Below are positions 16,615-25,460 of a stretch of DNA of 64,000 nucleotides, piece by piece. How positions within the stretch are numbered: the stretch's first letter is position 1; each line of letters starts with the position of its first letter. The translations under genes were made by a program, and so were the position numbers. The stretch spans positions 248,001-312,000 of the forward strand of contig JADJVX010000022.1 of the NCBI GenBank assembly GCA_016710385.1. The letters run 5' to 3'. This DNA comes from Actinomycetales bacterium (GTDB lineage: Bacteria; Actinomycetota; Actinomycetes; Actinomycetales; Dermatophilaceae). The notes beneath the pieces were generated by a model, which did not search any database, was not told where the DNA came from, and saw only the letters and a list, made by a program, of their open reading frames with translations.

Positions 16615-18869
16615 GCAGCAGTCTGCGCATGCTGACGTATAACACCCAGCTGCGGTCCTGGGCCATGCAGGTCGGTGCCTCGCCGGGATTCACTCTCCCG
16701 CCGATCGACACCGCCGAGGAGCGGGCCACCATTCTCGCCGACAAGCTGAAGGCCAGCGCCTTCGACTACGACGTCGTCGCCCTGTGCGAAGTGTTCGACG
16801 AGGACGCCCGGCAGATCCTCGCCGATGCACTGAAGACCCGCTTTCCTTTCCAGGTGACCAAGGTCGACTACGACCACGTCCGGGTCCGCCGCAATGGCAC
16901 CGACGAGGTCGTCCCGCTCCTGGTGAGCTGGAATGTGGTCGGCTCACCCCACGCGATCTCGAGCAACTACCGGCTCGAGGACGGTGGGCTCATGCTCTTC
17001 TCACGGTTCCCCTTCGAGACCCGGTCCACCGCAGGGCTCGACCCTGCGGTGATCGCGCTGGTGCAGGCACTCGGACTGGCCGTGCCGAGCGAGATTCCGG
17101 TCGTCAACTTCTGGCCGTACATCGACACCGAGGGCAACGACGGCGATGCGTGCAAAGGTGTGGTCTATGCCCGCGTGCGACCCAGCCCGGGCGGCCCGCC
17201 GCTCAACCTCTTCGCCAGCCATACCCAGGCCGACACCAACGTCGTCGAGGAGCACAAGACGGCGCGCAGCGCGCAGATGGCGGAGATCGGGGCCTTCGTG
17301 AAGGCGTGCTGCGGCGGCTGGCCTCTCGCCGAGGAGACCTTCGTCTGCGGTGACTTCAACGTCTTCGGGGAGCAGACGAACGAGCATGTCGGCATCGCCG
17401 AGTGGGCCTCCTACTTCGCCCGGCCCGGTCACGACCTGACCGACCACCTCACCGATCTGTGGGGCTGCCACCAGGCGCCTGGGGAACCCGGCGCGCGCGA
17501 CCTCGGCCACTCGGCGTCCGTGCGCTACCAGCCCCAGTCGCAGCGGCTGGACTACTGGCTCGGCTCGACGGCCAGCCAGCTCGCCGCACAACACCTGTCC
17601 ATCGACTACGACCTGTCCGAGGTCCCGCTCGGCCACGAGGACGTCGCCTACATCTCCGACCACAAGCCGCTGCGGATCGACCTGAACCGGCCGCGGCCGA
17701 ACTCGACCCCCGGGACTGCGCTCGTCGTCACCTTCCCACCGGCACCGGCGACCCCGATCTTCGTCAACCCAGACCAGTGGCTCGTCAACGGCCAGACCGT
17801 GTGGTACCGGTTCGAGGAGAAGGGCACCTACGACTTCGCTCTGCACACCGAGCACGGCCCGGCGCACCTCGAGGTGTATCTCGACACGGACCTGTCCCGG
17901 CCACGTCAGCAGTACCGCAAGGAGACCCACCCCGACTTCGGCGACAAGTTCGTCCTCACGTCGGCGCCTTTCTACGTCAAGGTCCAGCCAGAAATGCGCG
18001 TCGGCGAGATCCGCACCCATTTCCGCGCGCACCGGCACCTTGGCCGGTCCCCCGAGGATGCCATCCAGCTGGCCTACGGGGACGTGGTCGCCGAGTCGTT
18101 CCCCACCGGCGGGCAGGTGCTCAACACCGACTCTGGCGCAACGCCATGGCAGGACGGCGACACGAAGTGGTTCCGCCTGGACGGGCCGCAGGTCGATATC
18201 GGGCGCAAGCTTGCGGCCACCATCACGATCAACGGCGCAGGCGTGAAGTTCGCGGTGGCCCTGGCCCGCGAGTCCGGCGGGATCTGGACGCTGGAGGACC
18301 GGCAGGGTCCTGGCGACACGGCATACACCCTGGTGACCGAGCTGGCGCGCGACGACCGCGTCTATGTGCACGTGACCCGCGCCGACGGCATGACACCCGG
18401 CGAACTCGACGTCACGGTGCTCGCGCAGGTCGACCTCTCACTCCTGCTCGGTGGGGTGCGCGGCGAGCCGCGGATGATCTGCCAGACCGAGACCAGCGGC
18501 TGGGGCGCCGATGACATCGAACTCACCGTCAACGTCGACGGCACCCAGCTGAAGCACATTGACAACGACACGATCGGCGACTTCGACCAGGACGATGTGC
18601 GCGACCTGCGGCAATACTTCCCCGATCCGATCCCGTATACGACGGGGGTCGAGTTCGTCGTCACCGAGCTCGACGACACCTCGCCGAACGACATCGGCCG
18701 CTCGACGCTCCCCGCGTTCGGGGACCTGCTCGGGTTCGCGAAGTTCGTGCTCGAGCCGGGGAAGCAGCCGCGTCCGGACGGGACGATCCGAGGTGCCCTG
18801 AACGTCGCCGTCGACGACGGGGTGTATGCCGTGCAGCTCACCGTCGCCCAGTGGGACGAAACGTTCTGA
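16611..18869 (+). CDS. Endonuclease/exonuclease/phosphatase-fold enzyme with beta-sandwich C-terminus
   Basis: 752 residues. Residues about 5-360 are a DNase I/sphingomyelinase superfamily domain with all key residues: LTYNTQ (Asn) near 8, CEVFDE (metal Glu) near 60, GDFNVF near 247 and SDHKPL (catalytic Asp-His) near 349. The rest holds two beta-rich PPC-like segments (about 380-600) and a C-terminal domain rich in acidic residues that may bind calcium. Size and His/Trp-rich motifs resemble sphingomyelinase or phospholipase C-like enzymes more than DNases, but the substrate is not certain. It has no signal peptide, odd for a toxin-like lipase. It is coupled to the NHL protein. Confidence 0.8.
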   Translation: MSSSLRMLTYNTQLRSWAMQVGASPGFTLPPIDTAEERATILADKLKASAFDYDVVALCEVFDEDARQILADALKTRFPFQVTKVDYDHVRVRRNGTDEVVPLLVSWNVVGSPHAISSNYRLEDGGLMLFSRFPFETRSTAGLDPAVIALVQALGLAVPSEIPVVNFWPYIDTEGNDGDACKGVVYARVRPSPGGPPLNLFASHTQADTNVVEEHKTARSAQMAEIGAFVKACCGGWPLAEETFVCGDFNVFGEQTNEHVGIAEWASYFARPGHDLTDHLTDLWGCHQAPGEPGARDLGHSASVRYQPQSQRLDYWLGSTASQLAAQHLSIDYDLSEVPLGHEDVAYISDHKPLRIDLNRPRPNSTPGTALVVTFPPAPATPIFVNPDQWLVNGQTVWYRFEEKGTYDFALHTEHGPAHLEVYLDTDLSRPRQQYRKETHPDFGDKFVLTSAPFYVKVQPEMRVGEIRTHFRAHRHLGRSPEDAIQLAYGDVVAESFPTGGQVLNTDSGATPWQDGDTKWFRLDGPQVDIGRKLAATITINGAGVKFAVALARESGGIWTLEDRQGPGDTAYTLVTELARDDRVYVHVTRADGMTPGELDVTVLAQVDLSLLLGGVRGEPRMICQTETSGWGADDIELTVNVDGTQLKHIDNDTIGDFDQDDVRDLRQYFPDPIPYTTGVEFVVTELDDTSPNDIGRSTLPAFGDLLGFAKFVLEPGKQPRPDGTIRGALNVAVDDGVYAVQLTVAQWDETF

Positions 18870-18936
18870 GCCAACACCTGTGCGACCTCTCAAGCTGGAG
18901 AGGCGAGGCCGGTTACCCGGCGCATGGGCTAACCGC

Positions 18937-18997
18937 CGACACGTGGCACATATGTTAAGTTTTGGCTGGATTATCGACGTGTTTGCCCCACGTGTCG
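18937..18997. promoter_or_regulatory. Inverted repeat upstream of fic, candidate operator
   Basis: CGACACGTGG (18937-18946) and its exact reverse complement CCACGTGTCG (18988-18997) flank the presumed fic promoter, the second ending 13 bases before the ATG. The extended form CCCCACGTGTC recurs inverted downstream of fic at 20164-20174, and GACGTGTT occurs at both flanks (18976 and 20137). The C-terminal HTH of Fic is a possible binder. Confidence 0.45.
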
Positions 18998-19010
18998 AAG
19001 GATTTGACCG

Positions 19011-20093
19011 ATGGCCTGGAGCCCCGAGGTGCCCTACAACCAGCTGCCCCCGCTGCCGCCCGAGGGGATTGACCTCGAGCCCAAGCGGGTCCTCAAGATG
19101 GCCATCGAAGCACGGGCCGCGCTGGCCACCCTTGCGCAGGCAAGCCGCCTCCTGCCAAACCCAGGCGTGCTGCTCAGCAGCCTCAGCTTGCTGGAAGCCC
19201 AGGCCAGCTCGGAGATCGAGAACATCGTCACGACGAGTGATGCCCTGTTCAAACACGCCGAGATCGGAGGCGGAGACCACGCCACGAAGGAAGCGCTGCG
19301 GTATCGCAGCGCCCTCTTCGCCGGTGTCGAGGCGCTGCGGCACCGACCCATCACCGCCACGACTGCCGCCCAGATCTGCTCGGCCCTGCATGGCCGTGAG
19401 ATGGCTGTGCGAGCCGTCCCCGGCACACGGATCGCCAATCCGGCGACGCAGGAAATCATCTACGCGCCGCCCGAGGGCCGAGATCTCATCCTCGACAAGC
19501 TGGCCGCGTGGGAACGGTTCGTCCATGCTGATGACGACCTTGACCCTCTGGTCCGCATGTCCCTGGCGCACTACCAATTTGAGGCGATCCATCCCTTCCA
19601 CGACGGCAACGGACGAACCGGGCGAGTGCTCAACATCCTCATGCTCATCGAGGCGGGCCTGCTCGACCAGCCCATCCTCTACCTGTCGCGGTCGATCATC
19701 ACGCGCAAGGCCGACTACTACCGGCTCCTCCGGGCCGTGACCGCCGAGCAGGCCTGGACCGAGTGGGTTCTCTACATGCTCGACGTCGTGCGTGAGTCGG
19801 CACAGTCCACGTCGCGCAAGATCGCGGCGATCCGCAGCTGCCAGGACGACATCGCCGCACGCGCCCGCGACGCGACCCCCGGCGGCCGCGACTCCCGTTT
19901 CCTGGATGTCCTCTTCGAGCAGCCCTACTGTCGCATCAGCACCGTCGTCGAGCGCTGCGAAGTGTCGCGGCAGACCGCCTCGACCTGGCTGCACGCGCTG
20001 GTGGACGCGGGCCTGCTCACCGACCTCAAGATCGGCCGCGACGTCGTCTTCCTCAATCGCGATCTGCTGCAGGTCCTCAGCCGCCCGGAATAG
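19011..20093 (+). CDS. Fic-family AMPylase, class II with C-terminal HTH
   Basis: 360 residues. An N-terminal Fic_N-like region carries the inhibitory motif SSEIEN (S/TxxxE[G/N]) at about 66-71, which defines class II self-inhibited Fic proteins. The core motif HPFHDGNGRTGR at about 194-205 is intact, predicting transfer of AMP from ATP to a hydroxyl side chain of a target protein. Residues about 295-350 form a winged-helix-like segment (CEVSRQTASTWLHALVDAGL) that may bind DNA and autoregulate. GAAGGA stands upstream of the ATG. It is a single-gene unit flanked by the shared CACGTGTC motifs. Target unknown. Confidence 0.9.
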   Translation: MAWSPEVPYNQLPPLPPEGIDLEPKRVLKMAIEARAALATLAQASRLLPNPGVLLSSLSLLEAQASSEIENIVTTSDALFKHAEIGGGDHATKEALRYRSALFAGVEALRHRPITATTAAQICSALHGREMAVRAVPGTRIANPATQEIIYAPPEGRDLILDKLAAWERFVHADDDLDPLVRMSLAHYQFEAIHPFHDGNGRTGRVLNILMLIEAGLLDQPILYLSRSIITRKADYYRLLRAVTAEQAWTEWVLYMLDVVRESAQSTSRKIAAIRSCQDDIAARARDATPGGRDSRFLDVLFEQPYCRISTVVERCEVSRQTASTWLHALVDAGLLTDLKIGRDVVFLNRDLLQVLSRPE

Positions 20094-20288
20094 CGTCGTG
20101 AGCCCGGCCAGCAGGTGACCCCTGAGCTACGGTCTTGACGTGTTAAAAATCGCGACGATTCCTGACACGTGGGGAGGACATGTCAAGTGAGCTGACGGGT
20201 TCGCCGACAGTGTCCGCACGGCCGAGCCGACGCTGAGCCGTCACCTGAGACATCGAGGCACGCGCGGTCTCGGCGAGCAGGGCTGGTA

Positions 20289-20356
20289 TGCCGTGTGCTC
20301 ACCGCTGCCGTGTGCTCACCGCTGCCGCGTGCTCACCGCTGCCGTGTGGTCACCGC
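20289..20356. repeat. Four tandem 17-bp repeats
   Basis: Copies of TGCCGTGTGCTCACCGC at 20289, 20306, 20323 and 20340 with one or no mismatch each, then a partial fifth. They end just before the stop of the minus-strand hydrolase gene (20364). The 195 bases from 20094 to 20288 carry the inverted CACGTGTC motif at 20164 but no gene. Confidence 0.85.
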
Positions 20357-20363
20357 TGCCGCA

Positions 20364-21335
20364 TCAGCTAACCGACGGGACGGCCCAGCGGGCGGCCCGG
20401 GCGTGATCGTGCGCCGGCACGACCGTGACCTGCGCAGGTAAGGCGTGCAGACGGTGCAGGGTGTGCCACGTCCGCTCCCGGTCCTCGTCGACGAGGCAGC
20501 CAGGCAGCCCGGAGCGCTGACGCAGCGCTTCGACCTGGCGGGAGTGCCACGCCACATCCCCGATGAGCACGACCGAGCCATCCTCCGTCTCGAGCAGCAA
20601 CCCGACGCTGCCCGGGGTGTGGCCGGCCAGGTCGACAGCGACAACGCTGCCGTCGCCGAACAGATCGTGGCTGCGCTCGAAGGTGAGCACCGGCGGACCG
20701 TCGAGGGCGAATCCGTGCAGCGGCCGATCTGCCAAACCGCGGCGGACCCCACCGGCCGGGGCCAATTCGCCGGTGGCGGCCCAGTCGATCTCGTCCTCGT
20801 GCAGGACGACCGGCAGGCCAGGGAGGTCGAGCAGACCCGACACGTGGTCCCAGTGGGCGTGCGTGCACAGCGCCAAGTCGGGACGAATTCCGCTCTCCGC
20901 CAGGGCATCTCGGGTCGGGATCGTCGAGGCCGGTGGCCACACGATCCGGCGGAGGGCGGGCTGCAGCTCCGGCATCACCTGGCCGTGGACGTCGGCCGGG
21001 ACGGCCGGGTCGAGCAGGATCGTCGCGTCGGGGTGGTGGATGACGAAGGACTGAAGGCAGATCTCGTCCGCCCCGCCGAGGCGTTCGAAGAGCACCCGAC
21101 CCGGCACCCGACGCGGCCGCTGCCGCAGGGTCGTCAGCCGGACCGTCCGACGCGCCGGCGGCCGGGGGCGCTCGGCGTCCCGGCTCAGGGCCTCCAGCAG
21201 CCGACGATCGGCGCGTCGCGGCCAGGTCAGCGAGCGGACCTCGGCGACGGCGGTCTGCACCAACCGCGCAGCCGTGAAGGATTGTGCATGTGACGCAAGG
21301 CTGCCGAAAGGGTTGCGCCGCTCGGTGACATCCAT
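20364..21335 (-). CDS. Metallo-beta-lactamase-fold hydrolase
   Basis: About 323 residues from MDVTERRN. The metal motif THAHWDHVSG (HxHxDH), downstream AGHTPGSVG and the conserved GDVAWH show a zinc-dependent MBL-fold hydrolase of the lactonase/glyoxalase-like group; the substrate is unknown. The start at 21335 coincides with the start point predicted from the MerR-type promoter, so the mRNA may be leaderless. The frame continues to 21389, but that would run through the divergent promoter. It is divergent from, and probably controlled by, the MerR gene at 21382. Confidence 0.85.
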   Translation of the reverse strand: MDVTERRNPFGSLASHAQSFTAARLVQTAVAEVRSLTWPRRADRRLLEALSRDAERPRPPARRTVRLTTLRQRPRRVPGRVLFERLGGADEICLQSFVIHHPDATILLDPAVPADVHGQVMPELQPALRRIVWPPASTIPTRDALAESGIRPDLALCTHAHWDHVSGLLDLPGLPVVLHEDEIDWAATGELAPAGGVRRGLADRPLHGFALDGPPVLTFERSHDLFGDGSVVAVDLAGHTPGSVGLLLETEDGSVVLIGDVAWHSRQVEALRQRSGLPGCLVDEDRERTWHTLHRLHALPAQVTVVPAHDHARAARWAVPSVS

Positions 21336-21341
21336 GACAGC

Positions 21342-21372
21342 ACGGTAGAAGTTCAGGTTGACCTGAAGGCAA
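21342..21372 (-). promoter_or_regulatory. MerR-type promoter with 19-bp spacer and operator dyad
   Basis: On the minus strand TTGCCT (21367-21372) and TACCGT (21342-21347) are separated by 19 bp, the overlong spacer typical of MerR-activated promoters. The spacer contains the dyad TTCAGGTTGACCTGAA (21352-21367; 7-bp arms). The predicted transcript begins at about 21335, the A of the hydrolase ATG. The merR gene starts 14 bp beyond the dyad on the other strand, so the same site can autoregulate it. Confidence 0.65.
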
Positions 21373-21381
21373 GATGGGTCG

Positions 21382-21759
21382 ATGCGCATCTCCGCAGCCG
21401 CCCAGGTGGTCGGGGTCCCAGCCCACGTCCTGCGTCACTGGGAGGACGAGGGCGTGCTCGCCCCGGACCGGGTCGGGGCCAACCAGCGGGACTACACCCC
21501 TGCCCAGGTCGACGAGGCGCGGATCATCCATCGCCTCCGCCAGGCCAATGTGAGCCTGCCCCTGCTGCTCAGGTTGCGTTCCGCGCACCCGTCCGAGCGG
21601 GCGGCGCTGCTCACCGAGGCAGCGCGGCGGCTGCACGAAGAGGCTCGCACCGCGACCGACGCGGCGGCCTTCCTCGAACACACCCTGGAGTGCCGGCACC
21701 CGGTCATCACCGAGTGTCCCTCCTGCCATGGGTATGCCGTCGGCTCCCCCGAGCGGTAA
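21382..21759 (+). CDS. MerR-family transcriptional regulator
   Basis: 125 residues. The N-terminal winged helix (ISAAAQVVGVPAHVLRHWED, then DYTPAQVDEARII) occupies about residues 2-60, then a dimerisation helix. The C-terminus has three cysteines, C.HPVITECPSC, which could bind a metal or sense thiol reagents. It is divergent from the MBL-fold hydrolase, with a 19-bp-spacer promoter between them, and is therefore its likely activator. The ATG is 14 bp from the operator, so translation may be leaderless or nearly so. Confidence 0.88.
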   Translation: MRISAAAQVVGVPAHVLRHWEDEGVLAPDRVGANQRDYTPAQVDEARIIHRLRQANVSLPLLLRLRSAHPSERAALLTEAARRLHEEARTATDAAAFLEHTLECRHPVITECPSCHGYAVGSPER

Positions 21760-21942
21760 CCGTTGGCCACCTCGTCCCCTCCGATGAGGGATCGCGCAAG
21801 AAGGTCTGAACCAGCCCAAAGGAGGGCGGGCAGGACGTACTTTCGGCCGGCCCAGGTCGGGCCTGCGGGCTGATGAGTCTGCGGTCGACGCCCGTCATCG
21901 TGGTGGAGTCACCCACTCGACGACCACGAAGGACTCATCCTG

Positions 21943-22398
21943 ATGACCACACAGACGGCGGCTGCCCCGACCACACGCACGGACCAGCAGGTCCCGCGGC
22001 AGGTGAAGCTCGCGGCAGCGTGGACCAGCTTCATGTGTCTCTACATCTACGTCGACGTCCTCGGGCTCTACAAGCCGGGCGCCGTCGAGGGCATCCTCAA
22101 GGGCCAGGTCTTCACCTTCGCTATCACTCAGACCTTCTTCGCCAGTGCGCTGGCGGCGTCAGCGGTCCCGATGATGATGATCCTGCTCTCGACAACCCTC
22201 CCAGCCCGCGCGAACCGTCTGACGAACCTCGTGGTGGCCTCCCTGCTCATCCCCTGGATGGCGTTCAACCTGGTGGGCGGGGAGTGGCTCTTCTACTTCG
22301 GTCTCGGATTCGCTCTCGAGCTGATCCTGCTCGTCTTCATCCTGCGCTCGGCCTGGACCTGGCCCCGAACACCGGCGATCCCTAGCCTGGACAGGTGA
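21943..22398 (+). CDS. DUF6326-family membrane protein
   Basis: 151 residues with four predicted membrane helices (for example SFMCLYIYVDVLGLY and MMMILLSTTLP). The pattern matches the DUF6326 family. The stop overlaps the GTG of the histidine kinase gene (GTGA at 22395-22398), so it is co-translated with a NarL-type two-component system and may act as its membrane sensor partner or its target. No catalytic residues seen. Confidence 0.75.
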   Translation: MTTQTAAAPTTRTDQQVPRQVKLAAAWTSFMCLYIYVDVLGLYKPGAVEGILKGQVFTFAITQTFFASALAASAVPMMMILLSTTLPARANRLTNLVVASLLIPWMAFNLVGGEWLFYFGLGFALELILLVFILRSAWTWPRTPAIPSLDR

Positions 22399-23534
22399 GA
22401 CGCCTCTGGCGCGCCCTCTGGCGCGAGCCTCGGCCCGTCGGCGCCCGGCAGGTGGGGCGGGTCGACTGGCTCCTGGTCGGCGGGTTCGAGGCGGCCACAG
22501 TGGTCGAAGGCATCGTCCGCCCGCAGCTGGCCGGGCATCCCTACGTCATCCTGCTCGCCATGGCCGTGATGCCGGTCCTGCTCTGGCGCCGGAGCCACCC
22601 GCTGATGACCTGCCTCGTCGGCTTCGGCGTGGCCGGTCTGCTCTCAGCCACCCAGTTGGTCACCCGCACCGCAGACCTCGGCCCGTCTTCGATGATGGTC
22701 GTGCTGATCCTGCTCTATTCCTTGGTCCGATGGGGTTCGGGGCGAGAGATCGCCGTGGGCCTGCCGTGGATCGCTGCGGTCGTGGCTTTGGGCATGCATG
22801 CCGCGGCAGCGGGTCCGCCGGACCTCATCGGCGGCACCCTCTTCCTGCTGCTGTTCGTCGCTCTCGCAGCGGTATTCCGCTCACGCGCCGAACTCTGGCA
22901 GCGCCGGCAACGGGAGATCCGCAACGAAGAGCGTCTGGCGTTGGCCCGCGAGCTGCACGACACCGTTGCCCACCATGTCTCGGCCATAGCGGTGCAGGCC
23001 CAGGCCGGTGGCGTCGTGGTCCGCACCCAGCCCGAGCAGGCGGCCGCGGTGCTGGCCACCATCGAGGCGGAGGCATCGCGCACCCTCGCAGAGATGCGGG
23101 ACATGGTGCGCGTGATCCGTGCGGACAGCTGGGACGCCTACTCCCCGCAGCCCGGGGTCGCCGACCTCCCCAGGCTGGCGAGGGCCGACGCGATCCCGGA
23201 CGTCGACGTCTCGCTCTCCGGCGCCGTCACCGGGCTGCCCGGACCCGTAGACGCTGCGGTCTATCGGATCGCGCAAGAGGCGGTCACCAACGCCGTCCGC
23301 CATGCTCATCGCGCGACGCGCGTCGGCATCGACGTATGCCGGGTGGGCGACCACGTCCGGCTGCGCGTCACCGACGACGGGCTCACCGCAGCCGGTTCAC
23401 CTGCACATTCTGGTTTCGGCTTGACCGGCATGGCTGAGCGCGCGCAGCTGCTTGGCGGATCCCTGTCGGCCGGTCCGGGGCCTGACGGTGGCTGGGTCGT
23501 GGAGGCCGTTCTCCCCGTGCAGGTTTCGCGATGA
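22395..23534 (+). CDS. NarL-type sensor histidine kinase
   Basis: 379 residues. Four or five N-terminal membrane helices (about residues 25-160) are followed by a HisKA_3 dimerisation domain with the phospho-acceptor ELHDTVAHHVSAIAVQA (His near 187). The ATPase domain has TNAVRHA (N box, near 297), VTDDG and GFGLTGMAERA. It pairs with the response regulator 49 bases downstream. No extracytoplasmic sensor domain is present, so it resembles DesK-type kinases that sense the membrane. GTG start, coupled to the DUF6326 gene. Confidence 0.92.
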   Translation: MRRLWRALWREPRPVGARQVGRVDWLLVGGFEAATVVEGIVRPQLAGHPYVILLAMAVMPVLLWRRSHPLMTCLVGFGVAGLLSATQLVTRTADLGPSSMMVVLILLYSLVRWGSGREIAVGLPWIAAVVALGMHAAAAGPPDLIGGTLFLLLFVALAAVFRSRAELWQRRQREIRNEERLALARELHDTVAHHVSAIAVQAQAGGVVVRTQPEQAAAVLATIEAEASRTLAEMRDMVRVIRADSWDAYSPQPGVADLPRLARADAIPDVDVSLSGAVTGLPGPVDAAVYRIAQEAVTNAVRHAHRATRVGIDVCRVGDHVRLRVTDDGLTAAGSPAHSGFGLTGMAERAQLLGGSLSAGPGPDGGWVVEAVLPVQVSR

Positions 23535-23587
23535 ACCTCACCCCGCACCAGGTCATCACCACCGCTGAAGGGATGGCGCACCAGTGA
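23531..23587 (+). CDS. Possible 18-codon coupling peptide ORF
   Basis: ATG at 23531 overlaps the kinase stop (ATGA), and its own TGA at 23585-23587 overlaps the GTG start of the response regulator (GTGA). The 18-residue product (MNLTPHQVI...) resembles nothing known. Its position at both overlaps suggests a translational-coupling relay rather than a functional peptide; it may be chance. Confidence 0.25.
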   Translation: MNLTPHQVITTAEGMAHQ

Positions 23588-24231
23588 GCATCCGTGTCGT
23601 CGTGGCCGATGACCAGGACCTGGTGCGGACCGGGCTCGTGATGATCCTCGGCGCCCAACCCGACATCGATGTCGTCGGAGAGGCCGCAGACGGCATACAG
23701 GCGCTTGAGGTGGCCAGAAGGCTGCGTCCGGATGTCCTGCTTGTTGACATCCGAATGCCCGGCCTCGACGGGGTCGAGGTGACCCGGCGGCTTGCGGGTC
23801 CCGATGTGGCGGACCCGATGGCGGTCGTGGTCATCACCACGTTCGACCTGGATGAGTACGTCCTGGGCGCCCTGCGCGCCGGCGCCCGCGGCTTCCTGCT
23901 CAAGGACGCCGGGCCGGACCTGCTCGTCCAAGCCGTGCACGCGGCTGCGAACGGGGATGCACTGATCGCCCCCAATGTCACCCGGCGGCTGCTGGCGACC
24001 CTGGTCGACCATGCACCCGAGACGCTGACCCAACCCATCGATCCGCTGACCGAGCGCGAGGAAGAGGTGCTGGCGCTCATTGCCCGCGGCCGCACCAATG
24101 CCGAGATCGCCGCTGAGCTCTTCATCGGGCTGAGCACGGTCAAGAGCCATGTCGCCTCGCTGATGGCCAAGCTCGGTGTCCGCAATCGAGTCGAGATCGC
24201 GATGTGGGCCTACCACTCCAAGCGCGTCTGA
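23584..24231 (+). CDS. NarL/LuxR-family response regulator
   Basis: 215 residues. The receiver domain has the acidic pair DD near residue 10, the phospho-acceptor Asp in LLVDIRMPG at 54 and Lys in FLLKDAG at about 105. The C-terminal LuxR HTH (LTEREEEVLALIARGRTNAE, then STVKSHVASLMAKL) binds DNA. It starts with GTG and is the partner of the preceding kinase. Targets are unknown; the upstream DUF6326 operon is the simplest candidate. Confidence 0.92.
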   Translation: MSIRVVVADDQDLVRTGLVMILGAQPDIDVVGEAADGIQALEVARRLRPDVLLVDIRMPGLDGVEVTRRLAGPDVADPMAVVVITTFDLDEYVLGALRAGARGFLLKDAGPDLLVQAVHAAANGDALIAPNVTRRLLATLVDHAPETLTQPIDPLTEREEEVLALIARGRTNAEIAAELFIGLSTVKSHVASLMAKLGVRNRVEIAMWAYHSKRV

Positions 24232-24427
24232 TCAGCAGCGGCGAGGGTCAACTCCGTTGCCCTTGAGGCTGCCTGGCTCGCCCTCGCGGTTGCCGTGCCG
24301 ATATGCGGCGAGTCAGACTTCCGGACATGGACAGCGTGGGGAGCGGGGCCACCGGTCGGCCGCACCTTGCCCTGCGCCGGTCACAGGTCCTGCCTGTGGA
24401 GCGCGTCGAGACCATGTGGCGGCAGTG

Positions 24428-25369
24428 ATGACGGACTGGCAACTGAGGTGTGTCAGCGACGGCGGACTGTGGGTGCGTGACGGCGCCGCGACCTGGGTCG
24501 GCACCGCCGCCGAGGTGATCGAGTCTGCCCGACAGGCAGCGGCGGCCGGACGGGCGGTCACGCTCACCGGGGCCATCGACGCGCCGATCAACGCCACGGT
24601 CGTGGCAGCCATCCAGTCCATGGTCCCGACCGCTGTCGTTCCGGCTGCCCAGGCCGACTCGTCCGGGAGGTGGTCCACCCTCGAGGCGGCCGCGGCCGGC
24701 GATCGAGCCGACCTCGTCGCGGACCTGGTCAACCGCGGCGCATCCTTGGCCGACCAGCGCGCCGCGCGCCGGATGGCCCTGCGGACTGGCGCCGTGGCCT
24801 CGCTGCGGGTGCTGTCCGCCGACGAGCTCTTGACGTCCGCCGACCGGCCGCCCGGGGACGCCGGGCCGGGCGTCGTGGTGATTCACCGGCCATTAGGCCC
24901 ACTCGTCCGACGCCTGGCGTGGGCGATCGGCGGTTTCGTGGCCGTGGTCAACCTGGGGACAGCGCTTTCGGGGCGGTGGCGGGGGTGGCCAGATGCCGCC
25001 GCAGGCGTCGGGATCGTCGCACTGACCCTCGCGCTGGCCGGCATTGGCGGTCGGCTGACGGATCGGTCCGTGCTGATCGACGGGGACGTCGTGAGAGCTC
25101 GACAAGGGTGGCGGCGTCGTTGGTCAGCGCCGATCGCCCTCCGGGACGTCGCGCACATCGACTACGCGCCGGGAGTCTTCGCTCAGCCGGGGGCGCTGGT
25201 GTTGGTGGCAGCTGAGCATGCCGCTTCGGAGCGCCGGGTCGTCGTGCCGATCTGGCACACCTCCGGGTGGCCGGGAGTGGTGCGGTATATCGCCGACCGG
25301 GTGCCGACCGGGGCTGTCATCGCGCCCGCCGCCCGCCGCGTGATCGACCGCGCCCAGGCGCACGGATAG
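24428..25369 (+). CDS. Membrane protein with soluble N-terminus and PH-like C-terminus
   Basis: 313 residues, family not recognised. The N-terminal 160 residues are soluble, with an ankyrin-like stretch (TLEAAAAGDRADLVADLVNR). Two membrane helices follow (about 175-200 and 210-230), then a C-terminal strand-rich segment resembling a bacterial PH domain (VLIDGDVVRARQGW). The start is the ATG at 24428, with GTG at 24425 directly before it. The 196 bases upstream hold nothing recognisable. Confidence 0.6.
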   Translation: MTDWQLRCVSDGGLWVRDGAATWVGTAAEVIESARQAAAAGRAVTLTGAIDAPINATVVAAIQSMVPTAVVPAAQADSSGRWSTLEAAAAGDRADLVADLVNRGASLADQRAARRMALRTGAVASLRVLSADELLTSADRPPGDAGPGVVVIHRPLGPLVRRLAWAIGGFVAVVNLGTALSGRWRGWPDAAAGVGIVALTLALAGIGGRLTDRSVLIDGDVVRARQGWRRRWSAPIALRDVAHIDYAPGVFAQPGALVLVAAEHAASERRVVVPIWHTSGWPGVVRYIADRVPTGAVIAPAARRVIDRAQAHG

Positions 25370-25377
25370 ATCGCGCG

Positions 25378-25452
25378 GGGGCGGCGCGCGGCCCCGCCGG
25401 GGCCCGCCCCGCACACCAAACCGGGGGCCGGCGCGCGGCGGGGGGCCGCCCC
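25378..25452. terminator. GC-rich stem-loops between convergent genes
   Basis: The spacer between the convergent genes ending at 25369 and 25461 holds a hairpin GGCCCCGCCGGGGCC (25390-25404) inside a larger stem formed by GGGGCGGC (25378-25385) and GCCGCCCC (25445-25452). There is no T-tract, so at best it is a bidirectional actinobacterial-type terminator. Confidence 0.45.
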
Positions 25453-25460
25453 GTTCGGCC

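Noticed and set aside
20289..20356. 17-bp repeats as iteron-type replication or partition sites
   Set aside because: Only four copies, at a gene 3' end, with no rep or par gene; simple tandem duplication is enough.
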